Source: Clostridia bacterium (lineage in GTDB: Bacteria > Bacillota > Clostridia > TANB77 > CAG-508). From it: DNA of 64,000 nt. Position 1 is the stretch's first letter, and each line of letters opens with the position of its first letter. The notes below the pieces were generated by a model, which searched no databases, had not been told where the DNA came from, and saw only the letters and a program-made list of their open reading frames with translations. Positions 57,092-64,000 of the stretch are shown here, in pieces. The DNA lies in assembly GCA_900770415.1 (NCBI GenBank), contig CAAGKN010000026.1, forward strand, positions 186,001 to 250,000, given 5' to 3'. Made by a program: the position numbers and the translations under genes.

Positions 57092-58402
57092 ATGAAAGAT
57101 AAATTTAATAAGATTATTTCTGTTATAAAAAAAGATGGATTATTTACTGCATTGAAAAAAACTTACAAATATATCTCATCTAACTATATTTCAAAAATAA
57201 ACATATTTGGATATATTTATATAAAACTTAATTATAAGAAATTTAAGGGAAAAATTGATTCCATCTTAGAAGGAGATTATGATAGAATTATTATCTGGCG
57301 CAGTTCGTTTGGATGGAACGTTCCACTTTTTCAAAGGCCACAACATATTGATAGAAATTTTGCAAACAATAATTGTTTAGTTTTCTATGAGGTCACAACT
57401 GTTACAGACAAAGTAAAGCATTTTAGAGAAATTAACCCTAACCTATATTTAATTAACTTCAACAATACTGCAATGAAAAAGTTGTTATTCTCTGAACTAA
57501 AAAAAATAGATAAACCAAAATATATACAATTTTATTCAACAGATTGTACTATTAGTTTGCAAACATTAAAGAATTATATTAAGGATGGCTTTAAAATTAT
57601 ATATGAATACATAGATGATTTAAGTCCCCTATTAATAGGAACTAAAGAACTTCCTGTTAACCTTAAAGAAAAATATAACTATATGCTACAAGATACAGAA
57701 AACATATTTGTTGTGGTAACTGCTGACGAAATAGAAAAAGATGTTATCTCCAAAAGAGGCACTGAAAAATTAGTATTTTCTTGTAATGGTGTAGATTATC
57801 AACATTTTAATAAAATTGATAAAAATTTTATTTTCGACAAAAATTATTTGAATATATTAAGCTCTAAAAAGCCTATTATTGGATATTACGGAGCACTTGC
57901 TAGTTGGTTTGATTATGAACTGGTTAAATACCTCGCTTTGAAGAGGCCAGAATATAACATAGTACTTCTAGGAATAAAATATGACGACTCCTTTGATAAA
58001 GCAGGTTTAAACAAATATTCCAATATTTATTTTTTAGGCTCAAAAGATTATAATGTACTTCCTAACTATGCAAGTAACTTTAATGTATGTACAATTCCTT
58101 TCTTAATTAACAACATTACCCAAGCGACTTCCCCATTAAAGTTGTTTGAATATATGGCACTTGGTAAACCAATAGTAACTACTGCTATGAAAGAATGCAA
58201 AAAATATGAATCCGTCTTTATAGCTAATAATAAAGATGAATTTGTTAAATTAGTTGATAATGCAATAAAGATTTCTCAAGATCCGAATAATCATAAAGAT
58301 TATTTTTCACTTCTAAATAAAGAAGCTCTAGAAAATACTTGGGAAGCAAAGTCTTTAGCTATCATTAATTTATTAAAAAAATATGAATCTAAAAACACTT
58401 AA
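57092..58402 (+). CDS. TuaH-like glycosyltransferase
   Basis: The 436-residue product has IIWRSSFGWNVPLFQRPQHI near residue 67, as in the TuaH group of teichuronic acid genes. A GT-B donor domain follows with VVTADEIEKDVI, IIGYYGALASWFDYEL and SPLKLFEYMALGKPIVT (EX7E-like). It is likely to be one of the chain-building enzymes. Confidence 0.78.
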   Translation: MKDKFNKIISVIKKDGLFTALKKTYKYISSNYISKINIFGYIYIKLNYKKFKGKIDSILEGDYDRIIIWRSSFGWNVPLFQRPQHIDRNFANNNCLVFYEVTTVTDKVKHFREINPNLYLINFNNTAMKKLLFSELKKIDKPKYIQFYSTDCTISLQTLKNYIKDGFKIIYEYIDDLSPLLIGTKELPVNLKEKYNYMLQDTENIFVVVTADEIEKDVISKRGTEKLVFSCNGVDYQHFNKIDKNFIFDKNYLNILSSKKPIIGYYGALASWFDYELVKYLALKRPEYNIVLLGIKYDDSFDKAGLNKYSNIYFLGSKDYNVLPNYASNFNVCTIPFLINNITQATSPLKLFEYMALGKPIVTTAMKECKKYESVFIANNKDEFVKLVDNAIKISQDPNNHKDYFSLLNKEALENTWEAKSLAIINLLKKYESKNT

Positions 58403-58418
58403 TTAGAAAGGTTATTTT

Positions 58419-59148
58419 ATGAATAAAGAAACTCTATTAGGATTTAATATTTGCAATACAACTTACTCTGAATTAATTAATTGTATATTTAGTGACTTTG
58501 ATAATAACATTACTAATTTTATCATAAATATTAATCCTGAAATAATTATGAATAACTATAAAAACAAAAATGCCATAGATTTATTTAATATGCAAAAATA
58601 TCAAATACCGGATGGTATTGGTATAATCTATGCTTCTAAAATAACTCATGGAACACTAAAGAATAGAATTACTGGTATAGATTTAATGAATTACATATGC
58701 AAAGAATCCATAAACCATGACTCTAAAATCTTCTTATATGGAGGAGTTTCCTCTATAGCAGAAAAAGCGAAATTTGAACTAGAAAAATCCTATCCAGGAA
58801 TCAAAATAGTCCGGAACTTGCAATGGCTTTGTTACAGAAGACTTCGCTTTTAATTCTATTCAGAATTCCGGTGCAAACATTCTATTTGTAGGTCTAGGTT
58901 GCCCAAAACAAGAAGAATTTATTTTAAAGTATAAAGATAAATTAAAAAATATTAAACTTTTTATGCCTGTTGGAGGAAGTTTTGATGTAATAAGTAAATC
59001 ACTGAAGAGAGCTCCCAATTGGATTATAAAATTAAATTTAGAATGGTTGTATCGAGTTTTAAAGCAACCTAAACGTATATTTAGACAATTAAATTCGATA
59101 AAATTTATATTTTTAGTTTTAACAAAAAAAATTCTGGAGGTAATATAA
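58419..59148 (+). CDS. tagA: TagA/WecG-family N-acetylmannosaminyltransferase, read through one CGG +1 frameshift
   Basis: The GT26 enzyme has FIININPEIIMN, QIPDGIGIIYASK and the RITGIDLMNYI segment. At codon 132 the frame reads GTC CGG AAC; dropping the C gives KIVGTCNGFVTED, then ILFVGLGCPKQEEFI and MPVGGSFDVISK with the conserved RAP. The restored product has 242 residues, normal for TagA. Unshifted, it ends after 144 residues. TagA adds ManNAc to GlcNAc-PP-undecaprenyl, the second step of the linkage unit; mnaA, which makes UDP-ManNAc, starts directly after its stop. Confidence 0.9.
58812..58814 (+). other. CGG +1 frameshift site, tagA
   Basis: The frame reads ATA GTC CGG AAC; skipping the C gives GTC GGA ACT (Val-Gly-Thr), the conserved VGT of GT26 enzymes. 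Confidence 0.87.
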
Positions 59149-60264
59149 ATGAATAAAATTAAAGTAATGACAGTTTTCGGTACAAGACCAGAAGCCATAA
59201 AAATGGCTCCTCTTGTTAAAGAATTAAAATCAAGAAAAGAAATTGAATGCATTGTTTGTGTAACAGCACAACATAGACAAATGCTTGATCAAGTATTAGA
59301 AGTATTTGATATTAAACCAGATTATGATTTAAACATTATGCAGTCTGGTCAAACGTTAAGTGATATAACCAGTAGAGCTTTAAAAGGCTTGGAAGAAGTT
59401 ATGAACAAGGAAAAACCTGATATTGTTTTAGTGCATGGAGATACAACCACAACATTTGCTGGTGCTTTAGCTGCATATTATACGCAAACAGATATTGGTC
59501 ATGTTGAGGCAGGTCTTAGAACTTGGAATAAATATTCTCCATATCCAGAAGAAATGAATAGACAAATGGTTGGAGTCTTAGCAGATATGCACTTCGCGCC
59601 AACGGAAAACAGTAAAAACAGCCTATTAAAAGAAGGTAAAAAAGAAGAAAATATCTTTGTTACAGGCAATACTGCGATTGATGCCCTTGCAACTACCGTA
59701 AAAAAAGGCTATAATAATGAGATTTTTGATTGGTTAGGTAATGATAAATTAATACTTCTTACAGCCCATAGGAGAGAAAATTTAGGTGAACCCATGAGAC
59801 ATATGTTCAAAGCTATTAGAAGAATTGTAGATCAATTTGACGATGTTAAAGTAGTATATCCTGTTCACTTAAATCCAAAAGTAAGAGAAGTTGCAAATGA
59901 AATTTTCGGAGATGACGATAAAGTAAAATTGATTGAACCATTAGAAGTAATAGATTTCCACAATTTCATTGCTAAATCACATATTATTTTAACAGATAGT
60001 GGTGGAATTCAAGAAGAAGCACCTTCTCTTGGAAAACCAGTATTAGTTTTAAGAGACACAACAGAAAGACCTGAAGGCATTGCAGCCGGTACTTTAAAAC
60101 TTGTTGGTACAAATGAAGAAACTATTTACAATGAAACTAAAAAATTATTAACAGATAACGAAGAGTATAATAAAATGAGTAGAGCATCTAACCCCTATGG
60201 AGATGGACATGCAAGTAAAAGAATTGTTGATGCGATAATAGAAAGATATAGATGGAAAAAATAA
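59149..60264 (+). CDS. mnaA: UDP-N-acetylglucosamine 2-epimerase (non-hydrolysing)
   Basis: The 371-residue enzyme has MTVFGTRPEAIKMAPLV, VHGDTTTTFAGALAAYY, HVEAGLRTWNKYSPYPEE and SGGIQEEAPSLGKPVLVLR. It makes UDP-ManNAc from UDP-GlcNAc for TagA. Known also as wecB. AGGAGG-like GGAGG precedes the ATG. Its stop overlaps the gtrA start. Confidence 0.95.
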   Translation: MNKIKVMTVFGTRPEAIKMAPLVKELKSRKEIECIVCVTAQHRQMLDQVLEVFDIKPDYDLNIMQSGQTLSDITSRALKGLEEVMNKEKPDIVLVHGDTTTTFAGALAAYYTQTDIGHVEAGLRTWNKYSPYPEEMNRQMVGVLADMHFAPTENSKNSLLKEGKKEENIFVTGNTAIDALATTVKKGYNNEIFDWLGNDKLILLTAHRRENLGEPMRHMFKAIRRIVDQFDDVKVVYPVHLNPKVREVANEIFGDDDKVKLIEPLEVIDFHNFIAKSHIILTDSGGIQEEAPSLGKPVLVLRDTTERPEGIAAGTLKLVGTNEETIYNETKKLLTDNEEYNKMSRASNPYGDGHASKRIVDAIIERYRWKK

Positions 60265-60704
60265 TGATAAAAAAAATAAAAGAATTATATATAAAATATA
60301 AAGAAATAATTAATTATTTAATTTTTGGAGTATTAACAACTCTTGTTAATTTAATAACAAAATATATCTTATTATTTACAGTACTTAATCCAACTAATGG
60401 ATTTCAATTACAAATTGCTATAATAGTTTCATGGATAGTAGCAGTAATATTTGCTTATTTTACAAATAGAAAATTTGTATTTGAAAGTAAAAATCAAAAC
60501 AAATTAAAAGAATTTATGAGTTTTGTAGTAGCAAGAATTGCGACATTATTATTGGAAATGTTTATAATGTGGTTCTTTGTAACATTATTAAAACTAAATT
60601 CAGATTTATATGTAATAATATTTACATTAGTTGCTCAAGTAGCTGTTGTAATAGGAAACTATATATTTAGTAAATTATTTGTATTTAAAAAGACGGATAA
60701 ATAA
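60264..60704 (+). CDS. GtrA-like membrane protein
   Basis: The 146-residue product has four helices with the GtrA features YLIFGVLTTLVNLITKYILL and YFTNRKFVFES. GtrA proteins move or present undecaprenyl-linked sugars for glycan decoration. The ATG at 60264 overlaps the mnaA stop; an ATG 12 bases upstream is also possible. It ends the operon. Confidence 0.82.
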   Translation: MIKKIKELYIKYKEIINYLIFGVLTTLVNLITKYILLFTVLNPTNGFQLQIAIIVSWIVAVIFAYFTNRKFVFESKNQNKLKEFMSFVVARIATLLLEMFIMWFFVTLLKLNSDLYVIIFTLVAQVAVVIGNYIFSKLFVFKKTDK

Positions 60705-60715
60705 ATCCGTCTTTT
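60690..60715. terminator. Terminator of the polymer operon, also facing the SASP gene
   Basis: AAGACGGAT pairs with ATCCGTCTT, followed by TT on the plus strand and flanked by A-runs, so it may work both ways. The gtrA stop lies in the loop. Confidence 0.75.
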
Positions 60716-60718
60716 GGG

Positions 60719-60886
60719 TTATGCTTTTCTATTTGCTATTTCAATTGCTTTTGCAACCATGCTACCACAGTCTTTTGCAGATACGTTTCCCCATCCACCC
60801 TCATGTTTTACTTTTTCATATACTCCTAATTCTTTTGCAATTTCTTCTTTTAGATTTTCAGACATTAAAGTTTTACTTCTTGCCAT
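60719..60886 (-). CDS. Alpha/beta-type small acid-soluble spore protein
   Basis: The 55-residue product starts MARSKTLMSENLKEEIAKEL and has GGWGNVSAKDCGSMVAKAI, the second conserved helix of alpha/beta SASPs. These coat spore DNA and protect it from UV and heat. AGGAGG precedes the ATG. It is short and lacks the usual long first helix, so it belongs to the minor SASP group. Expression in the forespore under SigG is expected from the family. Confidence 0.9.
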   Translation of the reverse strand: MARSKTLMSENLKEEIAKELGVYEKVKHEGGWGNVSAKDCGSMVAKAIEIANRKA

Positions 60887-60976
60887 CTTAAAATCCTCCT
60901 TTTAGAAAAATGTATTTCATTTTTCTAATTATATTATTTGCAAAAAAATTATTTTTATTTTAACAATTTTTTCTTT

Positions 60977-62351
60977 TTATTGTGTTAATATTCCATTAGG
61001 TGTATCTATAATAACTAAAATATTTTCTTCCCTTCCTGTTTCAACATTTGTATAAACAAGAAAATCAGTATCATCTATTTTGCCTTTAAACTCATAACAT
61101 AATATTTCTGTTTTCCACTCTGTTGGAATAATTGCCATTCCTTCACTTGTAATTTCTAAACTTTTATTTAATTTACTTTTTGCCTCTTCTATAGATATTT
61201 TTGCTTTTGTAAATGTTCTTTCAGTATGATTATTTAAATATCCTGATGTTTCTACACCTAATATTTCCCCATTATCTAATGCAACTTTTACTTTTATTAA
61301 ATCTGGATAAATTGTTACTCCATTTTGCTCATATGCATAATTTATTGTTACAATTCCACCTTCTTTCAAATAGTAAGTTGCTTTCATATTTGATATTCCA
61401 CGTGAATTTAAAAATTCTTTTCCTTTTTCATTTGCCTCATCTTGGCTTATTACCTCTGCTTTTACCTCTCTGTTGTAATTCATATTTACAATATGTCCAC
61501 CTTTTTTAGCTATTGATATTGTTAAATTATTATTATTTCCATTATCATCTATTTTAGCATTAAAATCATAGACCTGAATATTCCCATTTTCTATTAGCCC
61601 ATTAGAGTTAAATTCTTGTATTCTGTCTTCTCCAATAAACTCTTTTGCTATTTGATTTGCTCTTTTCTCATCTATTTCTTCTCCTGTAAGGCCTTTCTTT
61701 TCAGCACTTTCCATGTGTTCAGAAAAAGCTCCATCATATATTAATCCTGCATATTCTCCAAAATTTTCGTCTATATTACTAAATGTAGCCGCAGATAAAT
61801 TATCAACTTGTTGCGCAAAAGCAGTCTTTGTATCTTTTGTAAGTTCTTCCCAACTTATTCTTCCGTTCATTCATATCTGTTGCAAGTTGATTTAATGTAT
61901 TTTTTAATTCTTTACTATATTCATGTAACTCTTTTAAATTATCTAGATCTTCTTGTGTTAATTCTTCATTATATATATTTTTTCTTGAAAGAGAATAACT
62001 ATATTCGCTTACTTGATTTAAGAACTTTGAAGTATTAGAAAGCTCATTACTAGATATAGGTAATTGTGCTAAATAAACTTGTGCCAAATTTGCTTCTCGC
62101 CATACCTTTGTTAATGTCTCTGCTCCGTGTTCTGGAGTGCTTGTAATTGTTGCTTTAGCTAAATAATTTTCTAAATCTTGTACATAATCTATTAATTCAT
62201 ATAAAGCAAAATTGTATTGATTTTGAGTTGTAATAGCATATTCTTTTTTTTCTTTGTATAAAAAATAACCTAAAATGATACTAGCAATTAGTAATATTAT
62301 TAAAATTCCATAAATATAATTTTTTTTCATTGAACTTAAATATTTATTCAT
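60977..62351 (-). CDS. ypeB: Germination protein YpeB, read through one CGG +1 frameshift
   Basis: An N-terminal signal anchor (YIYGILIILLIASIILGYFL) is followed by a helical region. At codon 163 the frame reads GAA CGG AAG; dropping the C gives DMNEGRISWEELTKDT and continues through the C-terminal PepSY-type repeats (about 230-457, with AKKGGHIVNMNYNREV and TLNKSLEI-like segments). The restored length is 457 residues, as expected for YpeB. YpeB holds SleB in the spore and protects it until germination. It lies 21 bases after sleB. Confidence 0.9.
61863..61865 (-). other. CGG +1 frameshift site, ypeB
   Basis: The frame reads AAT GAA CGG AAG; skipping the C gives GAA GGA AGA ATA (Glu-Gly-Arg-Ile). 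The unshifted product would stop after 182 residues. Confidence 0.87.
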
Positions 62352-62372
62352 TAATATTCTCCTTTACTATAA

Positions 62373-62839
62373 TTATTTACAAAAATGGTGTTTTCCAATT
62401 GTTTTTACAATTGTTTTTGACCAAATCCACTTATTTGTTGCAGTATTTGGGTTAAAATAATATATACATCCATTTGTAGGATCCCAACCATTTATTGCAT
62501 CTTGAGCAGCTTTTACAACGGTTGAATCTTCACTAATAGGATGATTTATTTGCCCATCAGAAACTGCTGTAAATGCACTCGGTTGATAAATTACCCCAGC
62601 AATTGTATTTGGAAAATCCGCATGTTTTACTCTATTTAATATAACTGCACCGCACTGCAACTTGTCCTTCATAGCTTTCTCCTCTTGCTTCCCCGATTAA
62701 TGGCTCTTGCTATTAATTGAACATCTGAAGTAGAACTTCCTGTCGCAGCAATAACTTCATTGTCCACTAAACTTGTAGAAAAATATATTAAACAAATTGC
62801 TAAAATTATTGTTATAAAAATATAAAATATAGTTTTCAA
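62373..62839 (-). CDS. sleB: Spore cortex-lytic enzyme SleB (short form), read through two CGG +1 frameshifts
   Basis: A TTG start (62839) follows AGGAGG, and an N-terminal signal helix runs to about residue 22. At codon 49 AAT CGG GGA occurs; dropping the C gives LIARAINGEARGESYEGQVA, with the catalytic Glu of the Hydrolase_2 family. Fifteen codons later GTG CGG TGC occurs; dropping the second C gives VGAVILNRVKHADFPNTI and the rest of the domain. The restored product has 154 residues. The peptidoglycan-binding domain of longer SleB proteins is absent. It cleaves cortex peptidoglycan at germination and is paired with ypeB. Confidence 0.92.
62650..62652 (-). other. Second CGG +1 frameshift site, sleB
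   Basis: This CGG is in frame only in the register set by the first shift: GCA GTG CGG TGC. Skipping the C gives GTG GGT GCA GTT (Val-Gly-Ala-Val) and restores the AVILNRV motif. Confidence 0.9.
62693..62695 (-). other. First CGG +1 frameshift site, sleB
   Basis: The frame reads ATT AAT CGG GGA; skipping the C gives AAT GGG GAA GCA (Asn-Gly-Glu-Ala), the catalytic NGEARGE motif. Unshifted, translation stops five codons after the glycine that follows. Confidence 0.9.
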
Positions 62840-62999
62840 AATTTCCTCCTATTTATTATAAATTCCAATTTTCATCATCAAACATAGTTTGCATTGTTTT
62901 TTGTAAAATTATACTTTTTTTATAATTTTTTATGATATAATAGGTAAAACTAATTTTATGTTGAATTTTAAAATAATTTGTCTTCTATGGAGGTTTTTT

Positions 63000-64000
63000 A
63001 TGAAGAAAATTTTAATATTTTATGGTTCTTATGGTGGTGGTCACCTGTCTGCTGCAAGAAGTATAAAAGAATATATAGATTCGAATTATAATAACTATCA
63101 AATAGAAATGGTAGATTGCGTTGAATATGTTAATAAAGCGTTAAACAAAGTAACAACAAAAGCTTATTCTGACATGGCTAAAAATGCTCATTGGATTTGG
63201 AAAAAAGTATATTACGGTGCTGAAAAAGGTGCCGTTGCAAAAATGAATGACGAAACTCAAAAATTAATGTCTATCAAGTTAAATAAACTATTGCAAGAGT
63301 ATGAACCAAACCTAATTATTTGTACACATCCATTTGCTAGTCACATGTGTGCAATTTTAAAAAAGAAGAAAAAAATCAATTGCAAAATTGCAACAATTAT
63401 TACAGATTATGCGCCTCATAGCCAATGGCTTATGTATCCAGCATATGTAGATTATTTCTTTGTTGCTCATGATGGCATGAAAGAAGATTTAATTAATAGA
63501 GGTATAAAAGAAACTCAGATAAAAGTAACTGGAATTCCTTTATCCAATCGTTTCCTAGCTCATTATGATAAAGAAAGTATTTTATCTGAATTTGAATTAA
63601 GTCCAGACAAAAAAACTATATTATTCTTTGCAGGTGGTGAGCAAGGTTTTGGAAAAGACAAAGTTTTTAATATGCTTAAATCTATAATAGAAAACTTTTC
63701 TAATTTGCAAGTAATTGCTATATCTGGAAAAAATGATAAAATGAAAAAACAATTTGATGAATTAGTAGAAGAAACAAATTCTAGTGAAAATGTAAAAATT
63801 ATTAAATATACAAATAAAATTCCAGAGCTTATGAGTATTTCTGATTTAGTAATAACAAAACCTGGTGGCCTTACAACCACAGAAAGTTTGGCTTCTGGAT
63901 TACCTATTATTGTTATTAACCCAATTCCAGGTCAAGAAGAAGAAAATGCAGAATTTCTAGAACAAAAAGGCGTAGCTGTTTGGTTAAAAAAACATGATAA
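63000..64000 (+). CDS. MGDG synthase-type glycosyltransferase (GT28), partial
   Basis: The gene runs off the right edge. The N-terminus KKILIFYGSYGGGHLSAARS and THPFASHM are those of processive diacylglycerol glucosyltransferases such as UgtP. The donor domain has FFAGGEQGFGK and ITKPGGLTTTESLASGLPII. It would glucosylate diacylglycerol at the inner membrane face for glycolipid or lipoteichoic acid anchors. GGAGG precedes the ATG at 63000. No in-frame CGG in the visible 333 codons. Confidence 0.85.
   Translation, partial: MKKILIFYGSYGGGHLSAARSIKEYIDSNYNNYQIEMVDCVEYVNKALNKVTTKAYSDMAKNAHWIWKKVYYGAEKGAVAKMNDETQKLMSIKLNKLLQEYEPNLIICTHPFASHMCAILKKKKKINCKIATIITDYAPHSQWLMYPAYVDYFFVAHDGMKEDLINRGIKETQIKVTGIPLSNRFLAHYDKESILSEFELSPDKKTILFFAGGEQGFGKDKVFNMLKSIIENFSNLQVIAISGKNDKMKKQFDELVEETNSSENVKIIKYTNKIPELMSISDLVITKPGGLTTTESLASGLPIIVINPIPGQEEENAEFLEQKGVAVWLKKHD

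Overview
The window comes from an AT-rich, spore-forming member of the Firmicutes, most likely an uncultured Clostridia-type genome. This rests on sigE-spoIIGA, an alpha/beta SASP, sleB-ypeB, a wall-teichoic-acid-like locus, strong AGGAGG ribosome binding sites and frequent TTG starts. No taxonomic marker in the window gives a name.

The main observation concerns the codon CGG. Seven genes (ABC-F, an OLD-like ATPase, a radical SAM protein, spoIIGA, tagA, ypeB and sleB) look broken by single-base frameshifts. All eight breaks (sleB has two) are the same event: an in-frame CGG at which dropping the C, so that CGG-N is read as GGN = Gly, restores the family sequence and a normal length. Reading by eye through the other coding genes, I found no in-frame CGG used as arginine, although CGG occurs dozens of times in the other two phases and AGA, AGG, CGT, CGC and CGA are all used. 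The second sleB CGG is in frame only if the first shift has happened. The simplest reading is that CGG has lost its arginine meaning in this organism and works as a +1 frameshift signal, in effect a four-base CGGN glycine codon.

Layout. 1-5360 (minus strand): the start of a methyltransferase and an ABC-F gene, each behind an attenuator-like leader, then a PIN-like protein, a YHYH/Ig-like surface protein and an HD-CutA-GNAT operon. 5500-21400: a defence island with a TnpV remnant, an OLD-like ATPase, a membrane-anchored nuclease candidate, a complete type I restriction-modification operon (hsdM-S-R), a DUF3883 protein, a decayed tyrosine integrase and a Hachiman system (hamA-hamB), ending at an initiator tRNA gene. 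21500-29100: mixed chromosomal genes (GNAT-like protein, GH25-LysM lysozyme, MscS channel, radical SAM protein, glycosyltransferase, DUF308, VTT, TrmL and MgtC proteins). 29100-42500 (minus strand): a division, sporulation and cell-wall block (sigE, spoIIGA, ftsZ, ftsA, femX-like, prfA, yhaN/yhaO-like, yqeK, ddl, murF). 42600-60700 (plus strand): a wall polymer locus running from tagO through export (tagGH) to tagA, mnaA and gtrA, with two unusual fusions (YidC-CDP-glycerol transferase and nucleotidyltransferase-aminotransferase). 60700-62840 (minus strand): SASP, ypeB and sleB. 63000-64000: the start of a glycolipid synthase-type glycosyltransferase.

Working together: TagO, MnaA and TagA would build the linkage unit of a teichoic-acid-like polymer, the glycosyltransferases and CDP-glycerol transferase would extend it, and TagGH would export it. 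SpoIIGA activates pro-SigE in the mother cell, and SleB/YpeB open the spore cortex at germination. Key steps in both programmes (TagA, SpoIIGA, YpeB, SleB) can be made only if the CGG shift occurs. Gene-free stretches longer than 300 bases: 37698-38271 has its own entry; the gaps at 1956-2450 and 5307-5843 are filled by the leader elements and the TnpV remnant described below, with nothing else recognised at 2278-2450 or 5361-5500.
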